This document shows positions 1-5,345 of a stretch of 5,345 nt of DNA, piece after piece. The position numbers and the translations under genes are program-made. The notes under the pieces are model-generated. The model was given only the letters and a program-made list of their open reading frames with translations. It ran no database searches and was not told where the DNA came from. Numbering within the stretch: position 1 is the first letter of the stretch; each line of letters begins with the position of its first letter. Source of the stretch: an uncultured Actinoplanes sp. (GTDB lineage Bacteria > Actinomycetota > Actinomycetes > Mycobacteriales > Micromonosporaceae); assembly GCF_934643405.1 (NCBI RefSeq), contig NZ_CAKUCL010000363.1:1-5345 (forward strand), given 5' to 3'.

Positions 1-105
1 GAGTACGAGACCATCATGACCCCACCGGCCAGTCAGGCCGCGTGACTTGCCCCGTCACCTATCGGTGCAGCAGACCCAAGACTCGAGCGGCGACTAGACC
101 AGACG

Positions 106-543
106 GTGACCGCGGCTACCCTTACCGCGATCGACGAAGCAGACGAGACCGCGGCCGACCATCTGCGCGAAGCGTGGGACCACGCGTACGGCCGGGATCC
201 GAACCCGGACACCGCGTATCGCGAGGCGGTGTTGGCGGTCGAGGCGGCGTTGGTCCCGCTCACGCTACCGACCAACCCACGCGCCCGGCTCGGGCTCGCC
301 CGTGATCACCTGCGCGACGCGATCAGAAAGTGGGAGTTGGTGCTACCGGGTAAGGACGCCTTGCCAACCTCGGTTGGAGTGCTCGTCTCGATGCTCACGG
401 CACTCGAGGAAGGACAAAGGTCCCGACACGCTGGCACCCCCACTGCGCGTCGCCAAACGCTGGAGGAATCACAAGCCGCAGTCCACCTAGCTGCGACGAT
501 CGTGCAGTGGATCTCATCGGGAGTTCTGGTCCGCAAGCCGTAG
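106..543 (+). CDS. Abi_C-like (abortive infection C-terminal) protein, probably 5'-truncated
   Basis: Encodes 145 residues from a GTG. The protein is mostly helical and resembles the C-terminal part of actinobacterial proteins of the abortive-infection C-terminus (Abi_C-like) kind. Matching blocks, recalled rather than searched, are AADHLREAWDHAYGR (16-30), AYREAVLAVEAAL (37-49), a KWELVLPGKD segment (75-84), GQRSRHAGTP (103-112) and a final helix AAVHLAATIVQW (124-135). Family members carry a longer N-terminal region, so 145 residues is short. The GTG has no convincing ribosome site. The same frame upstream (46-105) still reads like family sequence (LERRLDQT just before the GTG) until a TGA at 43-45. 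I therefore suspect a decayed or truncated gene and take 106 as the first usable start. A clean HEPN RX4-6H RNase motif is not seen (the region has R-S-R-H). No enzymatic function can be assigned. It is convergent with the next gene, separated by a hairpin. Confidence 0.65.
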   Translation: MTAATLTAIDEADETAADHLREAWDHAYGRDPNPDTAYREAVLAVEAALVPLTLPTNPRARLGLARDHLRDAIRKWELVLPGKDALPTSVGVLVSMLTALEEGQRSRHAGTPTARRQTLEESQAAVHLAATIVQWISSGVLVRKP

Positions 544-553
544 GCGGCCGCAA

Positions 554-582
554 GCAGAGCATCCCGGCCGGGGATGCTGTGC
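554..582. terminator. Strong hairpin between convergent genes, probable bidirectional terminator
   Basis: Bases 558-565 (AGCATCCC) pair perfectly with 571-578 (GGGATGCT) around a 5-base loop. Beyond one G-G mismatch (557/579), the arms continue with three more pairs (554-556 with 580-582). It begins 11 bases after the stop of the Abi_C-like gene and lies in the 153-base gap before the converging 409-residue gene. There is no U-tract on either strand, which is usual for actinobacterial terminator-like hairpins. The rest of the gap (583-696) shows no gene. Confidence 0.6.
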
Positions 583-696
583 CGCAGGCATATATCACGA
601 ACCGGGCGTCACGCTGCGTACTCGCCCGCAACGGCGACTGATGGCGGGGCCGGCGTCGTCGGGTGCCGGATCCGGATGCGTACGAGCCGTCGGCGG

Positions 697-1926
697 TCAG
701 TCGCGCGGCGGGCCGGCCAGGGTCGCGTAATGGTGGTGCAGCGCCCGGTGTGCCCGCGCGTCGCGGTCCTGCCATGCCTCCAGGACGGCTTCCGTGCTCA
801 ATGCCCCGAGGGCCCCGAGCGCCGCCTTCCAACCGTCCGGGTGGACGACCATCGCGCCGGTGAGCCAGCCCATAGCCTTGGGCACGGTGAACTTGGCCAG
901 CAGACCGCGGCCCGTCCGACGGTTGACCTCCTCGGCGGCGGCGCGCATCTCCTCTCGGTAGATCCGGCGGGCGTCTGAGTCCAGACCATCGCCCACGGCG
1001 AGGAGTGCTTTCCGTTGCCGGACGCGGAAGTGGGCGAACGCATCCTCGTGCCTGATCTCCAGCATCCGGCGGATCTCCAGCCGGCCGCTGGCCGGCACGG
1101 CCAGCGCGGCAAGGTGACGCAGGGCCGTGCTCTCTGCGGCGGGCGTCAGCGCGGACAACACGCCTGCTGCGTCATTGAACGCGGACTCCTCGTCCTCCGA
1201 AGCGAACAGGGGCACCGCCCGGCCACCGGTCAAGAGCCACGCACGGAGCGTTCGCTCCGCCAGTTCACGTCGCGAGATCTCGCCGCCGGCGCCGGCGAGG
1301 GAGGATCCGGCCACCTCGATGCTGCGCGGGTCAGCGGTCAACTGCCGAGGCAGGAAGGTCACGATCCCCGCGCGGACCAGCGGAGCGAGGTCTGCCAATG
1401 CCTCCACGGTGCGAACGAAAAGGTCGGGGTGCGGGGCAGGTCGAGCCTGCACTTGCGGGAACGTCTCGCGGATGGTTTCGATGATCCGCAACGCGTGGTG
1501 CTCGTCGTCGAACGGATCTTCGAGCACCACGTCGTGGGCATAGCAGAGCGGCCCCTTCAACTCCCGGTAGTCCGCGGAGAGTTGCCCAGGTAGCCGCTCG
1601 GCCCCGTAGTGCTGGCCATCCATGATCAGATTGAGTCGTCCGCTGCGCGGCACGTCGATCAGTTCGCGCCCTAACAGCGCGGCACGCAGGCGTCCTTCCG
1701 CCAGCGGCAGCGACCGGGCCCATCGCTCGGGCGGAACACTGTGGATCTGTTCGAGGTAGACGGCGAGGAACTCGTCAGCCCGTAGCGCGGCCAGAATTTC
1801 GTTAACGTCGGCGTCCCGCGAGACGGAGTCGTCCAGTGTGCGGCGGACCCAGCGGGCAAGGTCATCGATGTCGCGGCGGTAGAACGTCTCCAGCGCATCA
1901 ACAACAGGTGTGCCAGTGATCGTCAC
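697..1926 (-). CDS. Conserved actinobacterial protein of unknown function (409 aa)
   Basis: A complete 409-residue gene read leftward. The frame stays open back to 2022, but I place the start at the GTG at 1926-1924: GAGG (1935-1932) lies five bases upstream, and the extension is low-complexity Arg/Ala sequence. I do not recognise a named family. Visible features: a charged helical N-terminus (1-60); a motif CYAHDVVLEDPFDDEHH (128-144); a segment LAPLVRAGIVTFLP (180-193); a central helical part (215-275); then LAVPASGRLEIRRMLEIR (275-292) followed by HEDAFAHFRVRQR (293-305). The order 'Y/C-H-D-x-x-x-x-DP', 'L-x-P-L-x-x-AGI', 'LxVP...hxxhhxIRxxxxAFxxFR' resembles hypothetical proteins I recall from actinobacteria; that resemblance is from memory. 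The C-terminal part (341-382) contains a Gly/Ala-rich stretch, too charged to be a confident membrane span. There is no signal peptide, so it is probably cytoplasmic. It diverges from the nucleotidyltransferase pair and is not co-transcribed with it. Confidence 0.85.
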   Translation of the reverse strand: MTITGTPVVDALETFYRRDIDDLARWVRRTLDDSVSRDADVNEILAALRADEFLAVYLEQIHSVPPERWARSLPLAEGRLRAALLGRELIDVPRSGRLNLIMDGQHYGAERLPGQLSADYRELKGPLCYAHDVVLEDPFDDEHHALRIIETIRETFPQVQARPAPHPDLFVRTVEALADLAPLVRAGIVTFLPRQLTADPRSIEVAGSSLAGAGGEISRRELAERTLRAWLLTGGRAVPLFASEDEESAFNDAAGVLSALTPAAESTALRHLAALAVPASGRLEIRRMLEIRHEDAFAHFRVRQRKALLAVGDGLDSDARRIYREEMRAAAEEVNRRTGRGLLAKFTVPKAMGWLTGAMVVHPDGWKAALGALGALSTEAVLEAWQDRDARAHRALHHHYATLAGPPRD

Positions 1927-1927
1927 G

Positions 1928-1935
1928 CCTACCTC
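1928..1935 (-). promoter_or_regulatory. Ribosome binding site deciding the GTG start at 1926
   Basis: On the minus strand the bases read GAGGTAGG immediately before GC-GTG, placing GAGG five bases from the start codon. It selects the GTG at 1926 over the upstream in-frame start at 2022, which would add 32 low-complexity residues. Confidence 0.65.
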
Positions 1936-2076
1936 GTGGCTTCCTGATCGTGATCGGTCGGGGAGACGACGCGCGCCGTCCGAAGCCCTCTTGGGGCGGC
2001 TCGCTGCGCGTTGTCTGCCCACCCGCGATGCGCAAGGCTGATCGTGCGCGAGCCGCGCGAGCCGCAGCCTGGCAGA

Positions 2077-2187
2077 TCAGAGCAGCGCGTACTCGACCAT
2101 CGATGCCGCCGCGGCAGCGGCTTGCCAGGCCAGCAACGTAGCCGCAGCGGCGGCAACGACGATGACGAGTCGTTTGACGGTACGCAT
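2077..2187 (-). CDS. Small hydrophobic peptide (36 aa), predicted single membrane span or secreted
   Basis: An ATG at 2187-2185 opens a 36-codon frame ending at TGA 2079-2077. Immediately upstream, AAGGGGGG lies six bases from the ATG, one of the best ribosome sites in the window. The peptide begins MRTVKRLVIVV, with three basic residues, followed by an uninterrupted Ala/Val/Leu-rich stretch interrupted only by W22 and Q23. It ends in SMVEYALL. This is a positive-inside, single-span architecture; it could also be read as an uncleaved signal-like peptide. The VEYAL ending recalls the processing region of Flp/Tad pilins, but the pilin's downstream hydrophobic helix is absent, so I do not call it a pilin. 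It lies 150 bases upstream of the 409-residue gene on the same strand and could share its transcript. Function unknown. The main doubt is that Ala-rich short frames arise by chance in GC-rich DNA; the ribosome site is the argument for it being real. Confidence 0.55.
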   Translation of the reverse strand: MRTVKRLVIVVAAAAATLLAWQAAAAAASMVEYALL

Positions 2188-2193
2188 GTTGAG

Positions 2194-2201
2194 CCCCCCT
2201 T
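2194..2201 (-). promoter_or_regulatory. Strong Shine-Dalgarno sequence of the 36-aa peptide gene
   Basis: Minus-strand AAGGGGGG, one mismatch from AAGGAGGG-type consensus, followed by a six-base spacer and ATG at 2187. This is the main evidence that the small frame is translated. No convincing -35/-10 pair could be assigned upstream of it. Confidence 0.6.
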
Positions 2202-2565
2202 GAATCAGCGGCATAGCACGCCACGAGACCGTTCATCCTCGCTGGCAGATCCGACTGCCGGGAATGGTCCGTCCAGCCACATTGAGCTGTTCAACGTGAG
2301 AGCTGCCTACTGCGCGGGGCTGTCCCCAGGTGGCCGGCAACCGCACTCCGACACGGCCGCCTTTCCTCGCCTTCGTCGTTCCCGGCGTCCTTGCACAATT
2401 CGACTGGTCAAGGAAGCTCATCCGAGATCAGGCGCGATCACCTGCCGCGAAGTGCTCGCTACGGAGAGTGGGCTCCCTTCGACGGGCTGACCTGCTCGTT
2501 CCTGCCGAAGCCGGCGGTCGGAAACTCCGAGTGCGCGCACCGTGGTTTCGGTAGGGTTCCCGCTC
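2202..2565. other. Intergenic region between divergent genes, no supported gene
   Basis: About 364 bases separate the small peptide gene (leftward) from the first nucleotidyltransferase (rightward). Open frames cross it on both strands, but none has a credible ribosome site or protein-like composition. The promoters for both directions should lie here. A TTGCAC at 2391-2396 looks like a -35 box, but no good -10 follows at the right distance, so I do not call a promoter. No tRNA, riboswitch or strong hairpin was recognised. Confidence 0.5.
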
Positions 2566-3240
2566 ATGATCGAGTTGGTCCGGGAGCACACGATCCTCGC
2601 GGTGATGGTCGGATCGCGGGCGTACGGGCTCGCCGGGCTCGGCTCCGATCATGACCGGCGCGGGGTGTACGCGGCGCCGACCCGCTGGTTCTGGCGTCTC
2701 GACAAGCCGCCCACCCACCTGGACGGGCCGGCCGCCGAGCAGTTCTCGTGGGAGGTCGAACGGTTCTGCACGCTCGCGTTGCAGGCGAACCCGACGGTGC
2801 TGGAGGTCTTGTGGTCGCCGCTGATCGAGCAGGTCACCGACGACGGCCGGCAGCTGCTGGCGATCCGGCGGGCGTTCCTGTCGCGGCGGGTGGCCGACAC
2901 CTACGGCCGGTACGCCCAGGACCAGCTCGACCGGGTCGCCGCGCGCCGGGAACGGACCGGGCAGACCAACCACAAGCAGGCCATGCACATGATCCGGCTG
3001 CTGTACGCGGGGGCGCACGTGCTGCGTACCGGCGAGGTCTTGGTCGACGTGACGCCGCTGCGGGAGCGGTTGCTCGCCGTGCGACGCGGGGAGGTGCCCT
3101 GGGAACGGGTGGCCGCGTGGGCGGCCGAGTTGCTGGCCGACCTCGCCGACGCGGCGGCCAGAACCCAGCTGCCGCCGGAGCCGGACCGTGCCGCGGTCGA
3201 CGACTTCCTGATCGCCGTACGGGAAAGGAACCTGGGATGA
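2566..3240 (+). CDS. RlaP-type nucleotidyltransferase (DNA polymerase beta superfamily), first of a tandem pair
   Basis: Encodes 224 residues from ATG 2566; AGGG (2553-2556) lies nine bases upstream, whereas the in-frame GTG at 2542 has no ribosome site. The N-terminal half carries the polymerase-beta-type nucleotidyltransferase signature: G16-S17, YG at 20-21, then the metal-binding pair D28-x-D30 in GSDHDRRGVY. The expected third carboxylate position, set by the following hydrophobic helix ending in F67, holds E58 instead of Asp. Next come NPTVLEVLWSP (75-85) and a helical C-terminal part with HKQAMHMIRLL (136-146) and HVLRTGEV (151-158). These blocks in this order match the RlaP family (PF10127), by recall. 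Such enzymes transfer a nucleotide from an NTP to an acceptor; RlaP was named for gene association with RNA ligases in RNA-repair loci. The substrate here is unknown and no ligase is visible. It overlaps the next gene by four bases (ATGA), so the two are translationally coupled. Confidence 0.92.
   Translation: MIELVREHTILAVMVGSRAYGLAGLGSDHDRRGVYAAPTRWFWRLDKPPTHLDGPAAEQFSWEVERFCTLALQANPTVLEVLWSPLIEQVTDDGRQLLAIRRAFLSRRVADTYGRYAQDQLDRVAARRERTGQTNHKQAMHMIRLLYAGAHVLRTGEVLVDVTPLRERLLAVRRGEVPWERVAAWAAELLADLADAAARTQLPPEPDRAAVDDFLIAVRERNLG
3224..3230 (+). promoter_or_regulatory. Internal ribosome binding site for the second nucleotidyltransferase
   Basis: AAAGGAA lies inside the end of the first gene, six bases before the ATG at 3237. 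It fixes the start of the second protein within a frame that is open back to 2748, and with the ATGA overlap indicates coupled translation of the pair. Confidence 0.8.
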
Positions 3241-4004
3241 CCCTCGAGGTGCCGGCTTGGGCGAGCGAAACCGCCCGCGCGTTGCCGTACCCGCTGGTGT
3301 TCGCCACCGTCAGCGGCGCGCACCTGTACGGATTCGCCTCGATCGACTCCGACCTGGACCTGCGCGCCGCGCACGTGTTACCGGCCGCCGAAGTGGTCGG
3401 GCTGCGCACCGGCCCGGAAACGGTGCAGCACACCGGGGTCCGGGACGGGGTCGAGCTGGACGTGGTCAGCCACGACCTGCTCAAGTTCGCCCGCCTGCTG
3501 ACCAGCCGCAACGGCTACGTCCTGGAACAACTGCTGTCCCCGCTGATCGTGGTCACCACCAGCGTCCACGCCGACCTCAAAGCCCTGGCAGGCGGCCTGG
3601 TCACCCGCCACCACGCGCACCACTACCTCGGCTTCGCCGCCGGCCAGCAGAAGCTCTACACCACCACCGGCCGGCTTAAACCGGCCCTCTACACCCTGCG
3701 GGTACTGCTGACCGGGATCCACCTGATGCGCACCGGACACATCGAAACCGACCTGCGCCTGCTCGGCACCGGTGTGCCGTACGTGCCGGACCTGATCGCC
3801 GCAAAAGAACACGCCGAACACGCACCCCTGCCCGACGGCGCCGCCCGGCATCTGAACACCGACATCCCCCGCCTGCGCGCCGAACTCGAAACCGCCCGCG
3901 ACAGCTCACCACTACCCGAACACCTCGACCCCGCCGCCGTCGAGGCCCTGCACGACCTCGTCGTCCGCACCCGCCTGAACACCACCATCAGCCACGCACG
4001 GTAA
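3237..4004 (+). CDS. RlaP-type nucleotidyltransferase, second of a tandem pair
   Basis: Encodes 255 residues from the ATG that overlaps the preceding TGA. It is a diverged relative of the gene before it, with the same block order and spacing. VSGAHLYGFASIDSDLDLR (25-43) contains the metal-binding pair D39-x-D41, twelve residues after G27, as in the first protein. The third carboxylate is present: D75 in VELDVVSHDLLKF, nine residues before F84. EQLLSPLIV (97-105) matches the partner's EVLWSP region. GRLKPALYTLRVLLTG (145-160) and HLMRTGHIETDL (162-173) match the partner's C-terminal helices, including a shared Lys (K148; K137 in the partner). The unusual feature is that the normally conserved Ser after G27 is Ala (A28), so the canonical GS of the fold is GA here. 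It is predicted to be a cytoplasmic NTP-transferring enzyme or a partner subunit; the substrate is unknown. A C-terminal tail (about 195-255) is longer than in the first protein. Confidence 0.92.
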   Translation: MTLEVPAWASETARALPYPLVFATVSGAHLYGFASIDSDLDLRAAHVLPAAEVVGLRTGPETVQHTGVRDGVELDVVSHDLLKFARLLTSRNGYVLEQLLSPLIVVTTSVHADLKALAGGLVTRHHAHHYLGFAAGQQKLYTTTGRLKPALYTLRVLLTGIHLMRTGHIETDLRLLGTGVPYVPDLIAAKEHAEHAPLPDGAARHLNTDIPRLRAELETARDSSPLPEHLDPAAVEALHDLVVRTRLNTTISHAR

Positions 4005-4026
4005 CGGCACCGGAAAACCACCGACA

Positions 4027-4041
4027 CTCGGACATGCCGAG
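4027..4041. terminator. Weak hairpin downstream of the nucleotidyltransferase pair
   Basis: CTCGG (4027-4031) pairs with CCGAG (4037-4041) around a five-base loop, 23 bases after the stop of the second nucleotidyltransferase. A second imperfect stem follows at 4048-4083 (GCATC-TG-ATCA with TGAT-GATGC, 16-base loop). Neither has a U-tract. Their position between convergent genes suggests termination, but the stems are short. Confidence 0.3.
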
Positions 4042-4096
4042 AACAGTGCATCTGATCATTCGGTCGGATTGCATTGATGATGCCGGTATATGTACG

Positions 4097-5284
4097 TCAC
4101 CTTTGCGCGATGGGGTGATTGCGCAGCGGCCGGAAGAACCTACGCAAGTCGTTCACCAGCAAGTCTGGTTCTTCCAGGGCGGGGAAGTGTCCGCCCCTCG
4201 GCATGATGGTGAACCGACGGAGATCTGTGTAAGAACGCCTGACGTATTGCTCCGGAAATCGGGCCTTGAACAGCGCGACGGCGGCGGGTACTTCAATACG
4301 CTCGCCAGATGCGAGCGGGTAGGCATCGGTTCCCGGAGGGCAGGATGGATAGAGCTGCGATATCAGGTCCGGATCGCCGTTCAGTCCCCATTCCCGATAG
4401 AATCTAAATGACGTGCCGATTGTCTTGGTCAGCCAGTACAGGTTGACCACCGTCAGCAAGTCGTCGAACGTGAACCTGTTCCGGAGATCGCCGTCGCAGT
4501 CGGTCCAGTCTCGCCATTTGTCGAGGATCCAGGCCGCAAGGCCGGTCGGGGAATCAGACAGGGCATACGTCAATGTCCAGGGCCTCGTTCGCTGGATATG
4601 AGCGTACGCGCCACCGGACTCCCGGTCATATTTCCGGTGATCGAGGAATCTCCGTTCCTCGTCGTCCAGGTCCTCGGCGAAGGCTGGCTCAGCCGGAAAT
4701 CCGGTGTGTATGCCGACCAAATGGTCGGGATGCTCGATAGCCAAGCGATTGGTGACGAAGGCGCCGATGTCCCCGCCGTGTGCGCCGAAACGCTCGTACC
4801 CGAGCGCGCTCATGAGCTTAACCCACAGCGTGGTCACGTGTCGGATGGAGCCGTTCGGCAACGGATCGGAGAATACAAAACCTGGCAATGAGGGGATCGC
4901 CACGTCGAATGCATCGGCGGGATCACCGCCGTACGCTTGCGGATCCGTGAGGCGCCCCATGATTCCCGTGAACTCGGTGAAGGTGCTGGGCCATCCGTGA
5001 GTCAAAAGCAACGGCAATGGGCGCGGCCCCCGTCCAGCCGCAAATACGGTATGTATCTGCATGCCGTCGACGGAGACCATGAACTGTGGCAGCCGGTTCA
5101 GTGATTGTTGAGCCGCCCACCAGTCGTACCTCTCGCGCCAGTGTTCCATCAGCCGCCGGAGAAACCCGGCGTTCGGGCCGTCGTCATCGTTGTCCGGCGC
5201 ATTCCCCGGCCACCGGATACGCCGCAAGCGCTCCTGTAGATCAACATAGTCTGCGGGATCTGTCTCGATCCGAAACGGGCTCAT
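4097..5284 (-). CDS. Epoxide hydrolase (EHN domain plus alpha/beta hydrolase fold)
   Basis: Encodes 395 residues, a normal full length for the family. It converts epoxides to vicinal diols through a covalent ester to an Asp nucleophile. Residues 1 to about 110 form the EHN lid domain (MSPFRI start, RLRRIRWPGN near 20-29, YDWW and LNRLPQF at 53-68, DGMQIH). The hydrolase core follows: oxyanion motif HGWP (96-99); nucleophile D172 in AHGGDIGA; lid tyrosine Y227 (GGAYAHIQ) and probably Y296 (FRFYREW); acid probably E345 (FPEQY); and catalytic His366 in MPRGGHFPALEEP. Ile replaces the Trp that often follows the nucleophile, a variant I recall from other actinobacterial members. The E345-His366 spacing is 21, about five shorter than usual, so the acid assignment is tentative. 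I chose the ATG at 5284 because it gives the family's usual N-terminus; the GTG directly before it (5287) is also possible. The ribosome site is weak (GAGGGG at 5306-5301, far upstream). No signal peptide, so cytoplasmic. The gene stands alone here and the true substrate is unknown; roles in detoxification or secondary metabolism are both plausible. Confidence 0.96.
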   Translation of the reverse strand: MSPFRIETDPADYVDLQERLRRIRWPGNAPDNDDDGPNAGFLRRLMEHWRERYDWWAAQQSLNRLPQFMVSVDGMQIHTVFAAGRGPRPLPLLLTHGWPSTFTEFTGIMGRLTDPQAYGGDPADAFDVAIPSLPGFVFSDPLPNGSIRHVTTLWVKLMSALGYERFGAHGGDIGAFVTNRLAIEHPDHLVGIHTGFPAEPAFAEDLDDEERRFLDHRKYDRESGGAYAHIQRTRPWTLTYALSDSPTGLAAWILDKWRDWTDCDGDLRNRFTFDDLLTVVNLYWLTKTIGTSFRFYREWGLNGDPDLISQLYPSCPPGTDAYPLASGERIEVPAAVALFKARFPEQYVRRSYTDLRRFTIMPRGGHFPALEEPDLLVNDLRRFFRPLRNHPIAQR

Positions 5285-5345
5285 CACAGGACCGGTCGTA
5301 CCCCTCGACGAACAGCACTACGCGTACCTGCGCGTGCCCTCTTCT

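Noticed and set aside
418..450. HEPN RNase motif (RX4-6H) in the Abi_C-like protein
   Set aside because: The segment has R-S-R-H-A-G-T-P; the spacing and the His position do not fit the motif.
1983..1998. GCCC...GGGC hairpin upstream of the 409-residue gene
   Set aside because: Only four base pairs; not distinguishable from chance in GC-rich sequence.
1927..2022. N-terminal extension of the 409-residue protein to the in-frame start at 2022
   Set aside because: Low-complexity Arg/Ala/Ser sequence; a good ribosome site directly precedes the GTG at 1926.
2046..2063. Tandem 9-base repeat GCGCGAGCC, two copies
   Set aside because: Only two units of simple GC-rich sequence; no sign of a CRISPR array or operator.
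2077..2187. Flp/Tad-type pilin reading of the small peptide, based on its VEYALL end
   Set aside because: The frame stops right after the motif, so the pilin's hydrophobic helix is missing, and no tad genes are visible.
2011..2490. 159-codon plus-strand frame in the intergenic region
   Set aside because: No ribosome site, Arg/Pro/Ser-rich composition of a GC-driven chance frame, and it runs antisense to the small peptide gene.
2428..3018. 196-codon minus-strand frame antisense to the first nucleotidyltransferase
   Set aside because: Mirror of a well-supported gene; its Arg/Pro/Gln-rich composition is typical of antisense frames in GC-rich coding DNA.
2748..3236. Upstream extension of the second nucleotidyltransferase frame
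   Set aside because: It is Arg/Gly/Ala-rich shadow sequence of the first nucleotidyltransferase; the ATGA overlap with AAAGGAA sets the start at 3237.
3378..3851. 157-codon minus-strand frame antisense to the second nucleotidyltransferase
   Set aside because: Antisense shadow of a gene with recognisable catalytic motifs.

Overview
The window comes from a high-GC actinomycete chromosome. Evidence is GC-rich third codon positions, GTG starts with GAGG/AAGGA-type ribosome sites, and protein families common in Streptomyces and Micromonospora relatives. The sequence alone does not fix the genus. No tRNA, rRNA, transposase, integrase or CRISPR array is visible.

Layout, left to right. (1) 106-543 (+): a short protein resembling the C-terminal part of abortive-infection (Abi_C-like) proteins, probably a 5'-truncated remnant. 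(2) 554-582: a strong hairpin between two convergent genes. (3) 697-1926 (-): a 409-residue conserved protein of unknown function with a GTG start and good ribosome site. (4) 2077-2187 (-): a small gene for a 36-residue hydrophobic peptide with a very good Shine-Dalgarno sequence. (5) About 2202-2565: no supported gene. (6) 2566-3240 and 3237-4004 (+): two overlapping genes (ATGA junction) for two diverged nucleotidyltransferases of the DNA polymerase beta superfamily, RlaP type. (7) 4005-4096: short convergent spacer with weak hairpins. (8) 4097-5284 (-): a complete epoxide hydrolase of the EHN / alpha-beta hydrolase type, in sequence visibly poorer in GC than the nucleotidyltransferase pair. 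(9) 5285-5345: the upstream edge of that gene.

The only clear functional unit is the translationally coupled nucleotidyltransferase pair. The two proteins share the same fold signature, but each departs from the consensus at a different active-site position, which suggests a two-subunit enzyme or an enzyme plus a specialised partner. With an Abi-like fragment, an uncharacterised protein and a tiny membrane peptide nearby, the left 4 kb looks like an accessory region, possibly linked to RNA modification or conflict. That is inference: no nuclease, ligase or sensor gene is visible. The epoxide hydrolase looks unrelated in function.
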